Below, one piece after another: positions 24,481-32,867 of a DNA stretch of 64,000 nucleotides. Position 1 is the first letter of the stretch; each line of letters begins with the position of its first letter. The translations under genes and the position numbers were made by a program. The notes below the pieces were generated by a model. That model was given only the letters and a program-made list of their open reading frames with translations. It was not told the origin of the DNA and ran no database searches. The stretch is from Fibrobacteria bacterium (GTDB taxonomy: Bacteria; Fibrobacterota; Fibrobacteria; UBA5070). Location: assembly GCA_020633825.1 (NCBI GenBank), contig JACKCV010000004.1, positions 1-64,000 of the forward strand. The letters run 5' to 3'.

Positions 24481-26436
24481 ATGAAGAATCGAATTCTCAT
24501 CAAGACCCTGGGAGCCCTCGCTCTCGGGGTCTTTTTTTCCTGCGCTTCCGACGACACGGTCGTTCCTTTCGCCCAGGATCGCAACGTCGCGGCCATCGAC
24601 ATTCCGGAAATCGACTCCCTCGTCCTCGATTCGGTGAACCGTGGCATCTATCCGGACAGTCTCTCCGGGTGGGAGCTCCGCTGGGCCAAGCCCATCTCCG
24701 AAGGCGGCGCGGTCGCCCTCTACGTCCTTGGCGACTCGATGCCCGATGAACGCGCCGACAAACTGGCCAACGGATCCGGCGACTTCGATTTCAGCGGGGC
24801 AGGGCTGCGAGCTCCCCTGGCCAGGCTCACCGCGCAGGACACCGTGTGGCGCATCCCCTCCGCCCTCCTGGGGGGACAGGGAAAGCGCATCCGGACCGAT
24901 ACGGTCTTCTGGTTCTCGGTGTGGTTGCGCTACCAGGACGGTGCGGTGGGAAGTCCCGTGCGGGCCTACCTCTTCCTGGGGGACAACATTCCTCCCCAGC
25001 CGGGCAGGGTCGACACCATCGTCGGCCAGACCACGTTCGCCTTCGACTTCGACCGCCCCCGCGACCCCACCTCCCGCTACGACGACAGCGCCAACGGGGA
25101 GTTGTCCTTCATCCGCTCCATCTGGTGGCGAGGGCGTCAGCTCTCGGATTCCTCCGGCGGACGAGCCGAGACCACCTACGTCGCCCGGGATTCCGTCCGC
25201 GACACGTCCATCCATCGTTTCCACCTGAGCTTGCACGGATTGGAGTACGACTCCCCCCACCTGGTGATCCTGCAGATGGCCGACGACACCGGCAACGTGG
25301 CGACCCTGGGGCCATGGCCGGTGAACACCCGCGACGCGACGATTCCCGCCTCGGCGCAGAACCCCCGGCTTTCGGTCGACAACCACACCCGGGCCACCTT
25401 CCGCTGGAAGGCCGCCACCGACAGCTTCCGTTCCCAAACGCCGCAGTACAGCACCTCCCCCAACCACGGGATCCGCAGTTATCGCGTCCTGCTTTCGGAA
25501 GGCGGCGTGGCCCCCTGGATCGCCGTGGACTCCCTGGATCTGTTCGCCAACGACACCTCCAATTTCCACCGCGGCGACTCCTGGCCCTCGATTCGCACCC
25601 TTTCCCGGTTCCACTGGGGACGCGACGAATGGGAGTGGTCCTGGCCCAACATCGCCCCCGGAGACTCCTTCCGGCTGGCGATGATCGCCCGCGACCGCTC
25701 CGGCAATCCCACCCGCGACACCTTGTTCGTCGCCGGGAGGACATCCCCCATCGAAGGGATCACCTGCCCGCCGGACAAGGGATTGCGACCCGTGAAAGGC
25801 ACGGGCCAGATCGGTGATTTCTGCATCGAGCAATTCGAGCACCGGATCGACGGGAAGCCCGCGACCCAGGTCACCTGGAAACAAGCCGCCGCCGCATGCG
25901 TGGAGGACGGAGGATTCCTGTGCTCCGAGATGCAATGGGAGCAGGCCTGCCAAGGCGATCCCGACGACGCCTCCGCCCGCTTGCAATACGGGGCTCGCGA
26001 AATCGGCATGGATCCCGACACCCTGGGTTGGCTCCTGGAGGCCTGCAACATGGGGGGAGGCCCCGCCAGCGTCCTCCGTTCCAGCGACCTCGCGACCCAC
26101 GACCTTCGGTGCGTTTCCGGTTGGGGCGTGCGCGACCTCCCCGGCCACCTTTCGGAGTGGACCCTCGACACCTGGACCCTCCGGCCGGACACCATTCCCC
26201 CCTCCCGGCGAGATTCCTGGAGCGGTGCCTACCAGGGGAAATCCGACCAGCACGACTCCATTTCCTACGGAGTCCTCCATGGCGGCAGCTGGGTCGACCA
26301 GGGCAATCCGAATGCTTTGTTGGAGCAAGCCACCTGCAAGGGCCGCACCTACGCCGTCCGGAAGGGGTCCCTGATCCCGGATTCCCTCGGGAAGTCGAGC
26401 GCCTGGGGCTATCGCTGCTGCCACCGCCCCTTGTGA
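24481..26436 (+). CDS. Lipoprotein with C-terminal FGE-sulfatase-type domain
   Basis: Protein of 651 residues. The lipobox GVFFSC gives an acylated cysteine near residue 20. A central part of about 400 residues contains fibronectin-like or Ig-like beta-sandwiches (SLSGWELRWAKP; RSYRVLLSEGG). The C-terminal 200 residues form a formylglycine-generating-enzyme (FGE-sulfatase, SUMF1-like, C-type-lectin) fold: FCIEQFEHRIDGKPATQVTW, AAAACVEDGGFLCSEMQWEQACQG, LHGGSWVD and GYRCC at the end. The paired active-site cysteines of true FGE are not in their usual context, so I infer a structural or binding role. A shorter paralogue lies at 32864-34024. The ATG at 24481 is required for the lipoprotein signal. 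Confidence 0.8.
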   Translation: MKNRILIKTLGALALGVFFSCASDDTVVPFAQDRNVAAIDIPEIDSLVLDSVNRGIYPDSLSGWELRWAKPISEGGAVALYVLGDSMPDERADKLANGSGDFDFSGAGLRAPLARLTAQDTVWRIPSALLGGQGKRIRTDTVFWFSVWLRYQDGAVGSPVRAYLFLGDNIPPQPGRVDTIVGQTTFAFDFDRPRDPTSRYDDSANGELSFIRSIWWRGRQLSDSSGGRAETTYVARDSVRDTSIHRFHLSLHGLEYDSPHLVILQMADDTGNVATLGPWPVNTRDATIPASAQNPRLSVDNHTRATFRWKAATDSFRSQTPQYSTSPNHGIRSYRVLLSEGGVAPWIAVDSLDLFANDTSNFHRGDSWPSIRTLSRFHWGRDEWEWSWPNIAPGDSFRLAMIARDRSGNPTRDTLFVAGRTSPIEGITCPPDKGLRPVKGTGQIGDFCIEQFEHRIDGKPATQVTWKQAAAACVEDGGFLCSEMQWEQACQGDPDDASARLQYGAREIGMDPDTLGWLLEACNMGGGPASVLRSSDLATHDLRCVSGWGVRDLPGHLSEWTLDTWTLRPDTIPPSRRDSWSGAYQGKSDQHDSISYGVLHGGSWVDQGNPNALLEQATCKGRTYAVRKGSLIPDSLGKSSAWGYRCCHRPL

Positions 26437-26500
26437 GGCGCCTCCACCGCGTCCCGAAACGAATTTTCTCGACGCTTCGACCATACGGAACGCTCGATCT

Positions 26501-26511
26501 TTTAATAATCT
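26501..26511 (+). promoter_or_regulatory. AT-rich promoter region of the Rrf2 gene
   Basis: TTTAATAATCT is the only AT-rich run in the 115 bases before the ATG at 26552 and offers TAATCT or TTTAAT as -10 element. No convincing -35. A short leader of about 35 bases follows. Confidence 0.35.
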
Positions 26512-26551
26512 TGAGTCCTCGTTCCAGTTCAACGCTCCCGAGGACCTCCGG

Positions 26552-26986
26552 ATGATCTACAGCAAACCTTGCATGCATGGCCTTCGCGCGGTGATTTTCA
26601 TCGCCGCCCGCAACTCCGACACCCCGGTGCGCGGGGAAGACGTGGCCCGCGAGGAAGACCTTCCGCAGCCATTCCTCTCCAAGATCCTCAAGATCCTGTC
26701 CTCCCGGGGAATCCTGCATTCGGTCCGTGGACCCGGCGGCGGCTTCCGCCTGGCGCGTCCCGCCGAGGAGATCACGTTGCTCGACATCGTCGAGGCCATC
26801 GATGGCACCAGCCAATTCGAGGAATGCGCCTTGGGCTGGAAGACCTGCCAGGACGACAAGCCGTGCCCGTTGCACAACAGCTGGAAGGAAATGCGCGTCA
26901 ATCTGCGGAACTATCTCCAGCAGACCAACGTCGCCACCCTGATGCAGCATGAAAAGATGTCCGGAGCCTCCACGCTCCTTCCCTGA
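26552..26986 (+). CDS. Rrf2-family transcriptional regulator
   Basis: Protein of 144 residues: an N-terminal winged helix (MHGLRAVIFIAAR; REEDLPQPFLSKILKILSSRG; VRGPGGGFRLAR) and a short dimerisation helix. Between them ECALGWKTCQDDKPCPLH holds the three cysteines that bind a [2Fe-2S] or [4Fe-4S] cluster in IscR, NsrR and RsrR. It should therefore sense iron-sulphur status, oxygen or nitric oxide. No obvious target lies beside it: upstream is an FGE lipoprotein and downstream, after a strong terminator, proA. Start ATG 26552. A second Rrf2 gene is at 62738. Confidence 0.9.
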   Translation: MIYSKPCMHGLRAVIFIAARNSDTPVRGEDVAREEDLPQPFLSKILKILSSRGILHSVRGPGGGFRLARPAEEITLLDIVEAIDGTSQFEECALGWKTCQDDKPCPLHNSWKEMRVNLRNYLQQTNVATLMQHEKMSGASTLLP

Positions 26987-27011
26987 GACCCGTCGCCCAC
27001 CCGTCGCTTCC

Positions 27012-27042
27012 GATCCGTGGTGAGACGACCACGGATCCTTTT
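27012..27042 (+). terminator. Rho-independent terminator of the Rrf2 gene
   Basis: GATCCGTGGT (27012-27021) pairs perfectly with ACCACGGATC (27028-27037), loop GAGACG, followed by CTTTTC. A second small hairpin (CCCCCG/CGGGGG) lies at 27062-27076. Confidence 0.75.
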
Positions 27043-27104
27043 CGTCGTGGCCCGGCGCCACCCCCCGATTCGGGGGATGCGACGATCGGAACCGATGGCG
27101 GAAG

Positions 27105-27110
27105 TAGATT
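27105..27110 (+). promoter_or_regulatory. Candidate -10 element (TAGATT) of proA
   Basis: TAGATT lies downstream of the terminator and about 135 bases before proA. It is identical to the rplU -10 hexamer. No clear -35 box. Confidence 0.35.
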
Positions 27111-27244
27111 GAGGCTTCTCGGGGAGTCGCCCTCGGCGGCATCCCTTGCCACCGGGGGAGCACCCACCCGCCTGTCGAGGCGTCCTTCGGGCTTCCCTGG
27201 AAAACCCACGGGAGGCCATCCTTTCCCACCATAGGAGTGAGGTC

Positions 27245-28513
27245 ATGGAAACCACTCACAGCCAGATCGCCGAGCAATATGCCAAGCGCGCGCGCCACGC
27301 CGCCCGCTCCCTGCGCGTTGCGCCCGCGCCGGTGCGGGAAAAGGCCATCCTCGCCATCGCCGAAGCGCTCGAAACCCGCAGCGCCGAAATCGAACTCGCC
27401 AATGCCTCCGACCTCGAGGCCGCGGTCCAATCGGGCCTTTCCTCGGCGATGGTCGACCGTCTGCGCCTGGACGGCAAACGCATCGCCTCCATGGCCAAGG
27501 GGCTGCGGGACATCGCCTCCCAGACAGATCCCCTCGGGCGCGTCCTGGAGGAGCACACCCGCGCCGACGGCCTGCGACTGGCCAAGGTCGCCGTCCCGCT
27601 CGGGGTCGTGTTCTTCATCTACGAGTCGCGTCCCAACGTCACCACCGACGCCGCGGGGCTGTGCCTCCGTTCGGGCAACGCCATCATCCTGCGAGGAGGC
27701 AAGGAAGCCATCCATTCCAATCGCCTGCTGGGTTCGCTCATCTCCGACGCCGTGGAAGGGGCAGGACTGGCCCGCGAGTGCGTGCAACTGGTCGCGGAGA
27801 CCGACCGCGCCCTGGTCACGGAACTCCTGCACCGCTCGACGGAAATCGACCTGGTGATCCCCCGCGGAGGAGAAGGCCTCATCCGCGCCGTCACCGCAGA
27901 AAGCCGCATCCCCGTGATCAAGCACTACAAGGGGATCTGCCACGCCTACGTCCAGGGCTCGGCGGACATCGAACGGGCCACCGCCATCGTCCACAACAGC
28001 AAGACCCAACGCCCCGGGGTGTGCAACGCCCTGGAGACCCTCCTGCTGGACCGCTCCCTTTCCATCGAGGGCGGGCGCAAGATTCTCCAGGCCCTCCAGA
28101 CCGCGGGGGTCGAGTTGCGCGGCGACCGCGAAAGCCGGGAGCGTTGGCCGGACCTGGTCACCGTGGAGGCCACCGACGAGGACTGGGACACCGAATACCT
28201 CGAACTGATCCTGTCGGTGCGCGTGGTCGATGGTCTGGACCAGGCCCTCGACCACATCGCCGACCACGGCTCGGGACACACCGAGACCATCCTGTCTTCC
28301 GACCAGGCCGACATCGAGCGGTTCCTCGCCTCCTGCGACAGCTCCAGCGTGATGGCCAACGCCTCCACGCGCTTCGCCGACGGAGGGGAGTACGGTCTCG
28401 GCGCCGAGATCGGGATCAGCACCGACAAGCTCCATGCGCGAGGCCCCATGGGTGCCGCCGACCTGTGCACCTACAAGTGGGTGGTGCGCGGCACCGGGCA
28501 CGTGCGGTCATGA
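27245..28513 (+). CDS. proA: Gamma-glutamyl phosphate reductase
   Basis: Protein of 422 residues. ProA reduces gamma-glutamyl phosphate to glutamate semialdehyde with NADPH, the second step of proline synthesis. Family signatures include PLGVVFFIYESRPNVTTDAA (NADPH site), GKEAIHSN, IPVIKHYKGICH and the catalytic cysteine C260 in TQRPGVCNALE. LHARGPMGAADLCTYKW closes the chain as usual. The ATG at 27245 has AGGAGTGAGG just upstream. The stop overlaps the hisI start (ATGA), so proA-hisI-tilS are one operon. proB is not in the window. Confidence 0.97.
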   Translation: METTHSQIAEQYAKRARHAARSLRVAPAPVREKAILAIAEALETRSAEIELANASDLEAAVQSGLSSAMVDRLRLDGKRIASMAKGLRDIASQTDPLGRVLEEHTRADGLRLAKVAVPLGVVFFIYESRPNVTTDAAGLCLRSGNAIILRGGKEAIHSNRLLGSLISDAVEGAGLARECVQLVAETDRALVTELLHRSTEIDLVIPRGGEGLIRAVTAESRIPVIKHYKGICHAYVQGSADIERATAIVHNSKTQRPGVCNALETLLLDRSLSIEGGRKILQALQTAGVELRGDRESRERWPDLVTVEATDEDWDTEYLELILSVRVVDGLDQALDHIADHGSGHTETILSSDQADIERFLASCDSSSVMANASTRFADGGEYGLGAEIGISTDKLHARGPMGAADLCTYKWVVRGTGHVRS

Positions 28514-28914
28514 ATTCCGCCTGGAACCCTCTCGACGCGGATACCGCGCGTCTCGCGGCGGAATCCGTCAAGTTCGACGACCGCGGACTCGTCCTGGCCC
28601 TGGCCTGCGACCACGCCTCGGGCGAGATCCTGATGGCGGCCTGGATGAACCGGGAGACCCTGGTCCAGACCCTGTGCACCGGACGCATGACCTACTGGTC
28701 GCGCTCGCGCCAGGAGGTCTGGGTGAAGGGGCTCACGTCGGGACACGTCCAGGACGTGGTCGGGGTCGAACTCGACTGCGACGGGGACGCCTTGCGGTTC
28801 CGCATCCGCCAGATCGGTCATGCGGCCTGCCACACCGACCGTCCCAGCTGCTTCTACCGCAGTCTGCAAGGCGGGCGATGGGTGGAGCAATGCGACGCTC
28901 CCCCGCGATCCTGA
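28510..28914 (+). CDS. hisI: Phosphoribosyl-AMP cyclohydrolase
   Basis: Protein of 134 residues, stand-alone HisI, which opens the purine ring of PR-AMP in step three of histidine synthesis. The diagnostic tract VELDCDGDALRFRIRQIG, followed by ACHTDRPSCFYR, carries the zinc cysteines C90, C107 and C114 and the magnesium aspartates D89, D91 and D93. AAWMNRETL and GRMTYWSRSRQEVWVKG are also standard. No HisE domain is fused. It overlaps proA by 4 bases and tilS by about 25 bases, implying translational coupling. Other his genes are absent from the window. Confidence 0.96.
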   Translation: MNSAWNPLDADTARLAAESVKFDDRGLVLALACDHASGEILMAAWMNRETLVQTLCTGRMTYWSRSRQEVWVKGLTSGHVQDVVGVELDCDGDALRFRIRQIGHAACHTDRPSCFYRSLQGGRWVEQCDAPPRS

Positions 28915-29894
28915 CCTCTTCTCGCCCCTCCCTGGCGGAGGAACTCGCCGAAAAGCTCCGGGCCCGACGCCTCCTTCTGGCGCCTCCATGGAATCTCGCC
29001 CCGATGGGACTTTGCCTCTCGGGGGGTGCCGATTCCTGCGCCCTGGCGTGGGTCGGCAGGCATCTTCGGGACGCCGGAGAGGACGTGACCGCCTTGCACG
29101 CCCTCCACGGCTTGCGAGGTCGGGAGTCCGAGGAGGACCGTCTGGCGGTCCACGACCTCTGCGCCCGCACGGGCCTTCCCCTGATCGAAGTGGACGCCCG
29201 GCTCCCCGCCGGCTCCGATCTCGAATCCCGAGCCCGTGAGGTCCGGTACCGAAGTCTGCGCGAGGCCTTTCCCGGGCTCCTGCTGACGGCCCACCATCGG
29301 CAGGATCAGGCCGAAACCGTCGTGCTCCGCCTCCTTCGCGGAGCGGGGCCTCTGGGGCTGCAGGGCATCCAGCCACTGCGCGAAGACGGCGTCTGGCGTC
29401 CCTTCCTGGACGAAAGCCCCCGAACCCTCCGGGAGATCTGTCGGGAAGCGGGATGGGTCTGGAGGGAGGATTCCTCGAACGGGGATCTGCGCCACACCCG
29501 CAACTGGGTCCGACACGTCTGGCTTCCCGGCCAGGGAGCCCCGGCCGAAGACGCCTTGGTGCATCTCGCCCACGCCGCCCAACAGCTGGGTCCGCGGCTG
29601 GAGGGACGCCTGGATGCCTTGGGATCTTCCGCCGACGTGGAGAGCGGCCCGGAGGGGTTCCGCATCGATCTCTCCCCCTGGAAGGGATGCCCCCTCCCGG
29701 ATCCCGAACTCGACCTGCTGCTGGAGAGGCTCTGGACCCGATCCGGCCGTCGCCCTTGGGCCCGCCAGCAACGCGACCGTCTGGTCGCGGATGTCCTCTC
29801 CGGAAGGATCGGCCGTCGGAGCGGAGGACAAGGGGAACAGGCGATCTGGGGAAGCTTCCACCTCAAGGTGATGCGTATCAATTTGAATCAATGA
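28890..29894 (+). CDS. tilS: tRNA(Ile)-lysidine synthase
   Basis: Protein of 334 residues. The PP-loop ATPase motif SGGADS (44-49) and the following HGLRGRESEEDRLAV, LTAHHRQDQAETVVLRLLRGAGPLGLQG and REDSSNGDLRHTRNWVR are characteristic of TilS. TilS adds lysine to C34 of tRNA-Ile(CAU) so that it reads AUA. The protein is on the short side: the C-terminal tRNA-binding domain seen in E. coli TilS is largely missing, as in several other phyla. The start is uncertain, ATG 28890 or 28878; both overlap hisI. Third gene of the proA operon. Confidence 0.93.
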   Translation: MRRSPAILTSSRPSLAEELAEKLRARRLLLAPPWNLAPMGLCLSGGADSCALAWVGRHLRDAGEDVTALHALHGLRGRESEEDRLAVHDLCARTGLPLIEVDARLPAGSDLESRAREVRYRSLREAFPGLLLTAHHRQDQAETVVLRLLRGAGPLGLQGIQPLREDGVWRPFLDESPRTLREICREAGWVWREDSSNGDLRHTRNWVRHVWLPGQGAPAEDALVHLAHAAQQLGPRLEGRLDALGSSADVESGPEGFRIDLSPWKGCPLPDPELDLLLERLWTRSGRRPWARQQRDRLVADVLSGRIGRRSGGQGEQAIWGSFHLKVMRINLNQ

Positions 29895-29961
29895 TTCTCC
29901 TCCCCAGTTCCGCCGAGGACGGAGGAACAAAGGGAAGGAGGTCGCTGACGTTGCAGATGGC

Positions 29962-29967
29962 TACTTT
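29962..29967 (+). promoter_or_regulatory. Candidate leaderless -10 element (TACTTT) of ftsH
   Basis: TACTTT, followed by G, ends 7 bases before the ATG at 29975; predicted transcription starts at the ATG itself. This would give ftsH a promoter separate from the proA-hisI-tilS operon. Confidence 0.45.
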
Positions 29968-29974
29968 GCGCAGG

Positions 29975-32008
29975 ATGTCCGAAGATCGCGACGAACGCAA
30001 GCAGCCCGAAACCGAACCCGAAAAGCCCCGTTTCCGTTTCCCGCGAAACGGTGGCCTCCTCCTCTTCGTGGGACTCCTGGTGATCCTGGCCTTCGAGGTG
30101 TTCCGGTCGGGGGACGATCCCACCCAATTCACCTACAACCAATTCCTGGCCATGATGGACGATACCGCCCTCCATGTGGACAAGGTGTCCCTGGTTCGCA
30201 GCATCGACGGGATCGAGATCAACGGTGTCCGCGCCCTCACCGAGGCCGAGCGGCAGGAATACGCCAAGCGGCCCGCCTGGCTCGGAACTCCCGAAGGCCG
30301 CCCCTTCCGGGTGCGACTGCTGGACGTGGAGGATTCCACCCTGCGATCCTGGGCCAAGCAACGGGGAATCGAAGTGCGGGTTTCCGAACACGGCAGCGAC
30401 TGGTTCGGGATCTTCCTGGCCTTGGCCCCGGTCCTGCTCTTCGCGGCTTTGTGGATCATGATGATGCGCCAAGGTCAAGGGGGACCGAAAGGCCTGTTCA
30501 GCTTCGGCAAGTCCCGCGCCCGCGTGCAGGGCAAGGACGTCCCCCGCGTCACCTTCGACGACGTGGCCGGATGCGACGAGGCCAAGAGCGAGCTCGTCGA
30601 GATCATCGATTTCCTCAAGGACCCGGGTCGGTACGACCGTCTGGGCGGCAAGATCCCCCGTGGAGTGCTCCTCATGGGTCCTCCGGGAACCGGCAAGACC
30701 TTGCTGGCCAAGGCGGTCGCCGGGGAAGCTCGCGTGCCCTTCTTCTCCATGTCGGGGGCATCCTTCGTGGAGATGTTCGTGGGAGTGGGCGCCAGTCGCG
30801 TGCGCGACCTCTTCGACCAGGCGAAGAAGGCCGCCCCCTGCCTGATCTTCATCGACGAGATCGATGCGGTCGGACGCCAGCGCGGCGCCGGGGTCGGGGG
30901 CGGGCACGACGAACGGGAACAAACTCTGAACCAGCTGCTCATCGAGATGGACGGGTTTTCCGGCAACGACGGCGTGATCATCGTGGCGGCCACCAATCGC
31001 CCCGACATCCTCGACGCGGCCTTGCTGCGCCCCGGACGGTTCGACCGCCGTGTGGTCGTTTCCCGTCCCGACATCAAGGGGCGCCTGGAAATCCTCAAGG
31101 TCCACACCGGCACCAAGATCCCCCTCTCCACCGATGTGGACCTGGAAACCATCGCCCGCGGCACGCCCGGATTCGCCGGAGCCGACCTGGCCAACCTGTG
31201 CAACGAAGCCGCCCTTCTGGCGGCGCGGCTGAACCGGGAAAACGTCACCATGTCCGATTTCGAACACGCCAAGGACAAGGTGTTCCTCGGTCCCGAGCGT
31301 CGATCCATGGTGATGACCGAAGTCGACCGTCGCGCCACCGCCATCCACGAAGCCGGACACGCGGTGGTGGCCTGGTTCACCCCCAAGGCGGATCCTGTCC
31401 ACAAGGTGACGGTGATCCCTCGCGGTCGCGCACTGGGAGTGACCTGGCAGTTGCCGGAGCGGGACCACATGAACCACTCCCGCGACCAGCTCGAATCGAA
31501 GATCGCGGTATCCATGGGCGGACTGCTCGCCGAGGACATCTTCCTGGGCCAGTCCACCACCGGAGCGGTCTCCGACATCCAGCACGCCACCGAGCTGGCG
31601 CGCGGCATGGTCTGCGATTACGGCATGAGCAGCCTGGGTCCCATCCATTTCGGCGAAAACCAGGACCAGGTCTTCCTCGGCCGCGACATCGGTTCCAAGC
31701 GGGCCACGAGCGAAGAGACCGCCCGCGCCATCGATGCGGAGATCCATCGCCTGATCATCGACAACAAGGATCGCGCCCGCAAGGTCATCGAAGACCACCG
31801 ACGGGAAATGGAGCTTCTCACCGAAGCCCTGCTCGAATGGGAAAGCCTCGACACCGCCGACATCAAGGAACTGTTCGAGACCGGCACCCTCTCGCGCCCC
31901 AAACCCGTCCGGCTGGCTCCCGAACCGTCCTCCCCCGCCACGGCCGTGGCCGAGGAGCCTGCGGGATTGGCCTCCGACCTCCCGGAAGCCCCGGCAGCGG
32001 CCACCTAG
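29975..32008 (+). CDS. ftsH: ATP-dependent zinc metalloprotease FtsH
   Basis: Protein of 677 residues. Membrane span 1 (about 26-42), a periplasmic FtsH-extracellular domain of about 100 residues, membrane span 2 (about 144-164), then an AAA+ domain with Walker A GPPGTGKT (235-242), Walker B IFIDEID (291-297), and the M41 peptidase with HEAGH (458-462) and SDIQHATELAR. The hexamer degrades membrane and some cytosolic proteins. The C-terminal 30 or so residues are Pro/Ala-rich and divergent. In-frame ATGs exist at 29891 and 29957, but 29975 is directly preceded by the TACTTT promoter element and fits the usual FtsH length. The stop is one base before folP. Confidence 0.97.
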   Translation: MSEDRDERKQPETEPEKPRFRFPRNGGLLLFVGLLVILAFEVFRSGDDPTQFTYNQFLAMMDDTALHVDKVSLVRSIDGIEINGVRALTEAERQEYAKRPAWLGTPEGRPFRVRLLDVEDSTLRSWAKQRGIEVRVSEHGSDWFGIFLALAPVLLFAALWIMMMRQGQGGPKGLFSFGKSRARVQGKDVPRVTFDDVAGCDEAKSELVEIIDFLKDPGRYDRLGGKIPRGVLLMGPPGTGKTLLAKAVAGEARVPFFSMSGASFVEMFVGVGASRVRDLFDQAKKAAPCLIFIDEIDAVGRQRGAGVGGGHDEREQTLNQLLIEMDGFSGNDGVIIVAATNRPDILDAALLRPGRFDRRVVVSRPDIKGRLEILKVHTGTKIPLSTDVDLETIARGTPGFAGADLANLCNEAALLAARLNRENVTMSDFEHAKDKVFLGPERRSMVMTEVDRRATAIHEAGHAVVAWFTPKADPVHKVTVIPRGRALGVTWQLPERDHMNHSRDQLESKIAVSMGGLLAEDIFLGQSTTGAVSDIQHATELARGMVCDYGMSSLGPIHFGENQDQVFLGRDIGSKRATSEETARAIDAEIHRLIIDNKDRARKVIEDHRREMELLTEALLEWESLDTADIKELFETGTLSRPKPVRLAPEPSSPATAVAEEPAGLASDLPEAPAAAT

Positions 32009-32009
32009 G

Positions 32010-32867
32010 ATGGCGGGGGCCTGGCGCATTCGGGGCACCTTCCTGCGACCGCGGGACGCCCTGGATCGCCCCCTGGTGGTCGGCATCCTGAACACCACCC
32101 CCGACTCCTTCCACGATGGGGGGCGATACCCCGGAACCGATGCTGCGGTCGCCCAGGGGATGCGCCTGTGGCAGGAAGGGGCGGATCTGCTGGATGTCGG
32201 CGGGGAATCCACCCGCCCCGGAGCGGCACCCGTCGGTTGCGCGGAGGAAATGGCTCGGGCCATTCCCGTCGTGCAAGCCCTCGTGGAACAGGGCGCCCTC
32301 GTGAGCATCGACACCCGGAACTCCACGACGGCCCGCGCGGCCCTGGCCGCCGGAGCGCATGCCCTCAACGACGTCTCCGGGCTCTCCGACCCCGACATGA
32401 TCGCCTTGTGCCGGGAATTCGGGGCGGGCGCGTGTGCGATGCACATGCGTGGCACTCCGGCGACGATGCAACAGGATCCGACCTACGACGACGTGGTCGC
32501 CGAAGTCGGCGACCACCTGGAAGCGGTGGCCTTGCGCTGGGAAGATGCCGGGCTTCCCGCCGAAGCCCTCGCTCTCGACCCGGGCATCGGGTTCGGGAAA
32601 TCCGGTCCGCACAACCTCGCTCTCCTGCGGGCCACCGAAGACCTCCGTTTGCGATTCCTTCCCCGCCCCTGGTACTTGGGTCTGTCCCGCAAATCCTTCA
32701 TCGCCAGGACCCCGGGGGTTCCACCGGACTCGGACCGATTCGCCGGCTCCCTCGGTGCAGCACTTGCCGCAGCCCATCTTGGTTGCGACATTCTTCGAGT
32801 GCATGACGTGGCCGCCACCCTGGAGGCCCTTCGGTTGTACCGCACCATTCTCCCGACGCCTCCATGA
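32010..32867 (+). CDS. folP: Dihydropteroate synthase
   Basis: Protein of 285 residues forming a TIM barrel that joins p-aminobenzoate to dihydropterin pyrophosphate in folate synthesis. Signatures: GILNTTPDSFHDGG, GADLLDVGGESTRPGA, ISIDTRN-type VSIDTRN, NDVSGL, MHMRGTPATMQ, DPGIGFGKSGPHNL, LGLSRKSFI, and RVHDV at the end, all expected of DHPS. Start ATG lies one base after the ftsH stop and the stop overlaps the next gene (ATGA), so ftsH-folP and the FGE-domain gene are probably co-transcribed. The ftsH-folP pairing is common in bacteria. Confidence 0.97.
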   Translation: MAGAWRIRGTFLRPRDALDRPLVVGILNTTPDSFHDGGRYPGTDAAVAQGMRLWQEGADLLDVGGESTRPGAAPVGCAEEMARAIPVVQALVEQGALVSIDTRNSTTARAALAAGAHALNDVSGLSDPDMIALCREFGAGACAMHMRGTPATMQQDPTYDDVVAEVGDHLEAVALRWEDAGLPAEALALDPGIGFGKSGPHNLALLRATEDLRLRFLPRPWYLGLSRKSFIARTPGVPPDSDRFAGSLGAALAAAHLGCDILRVHDVAATLEALRLYRTILPTPP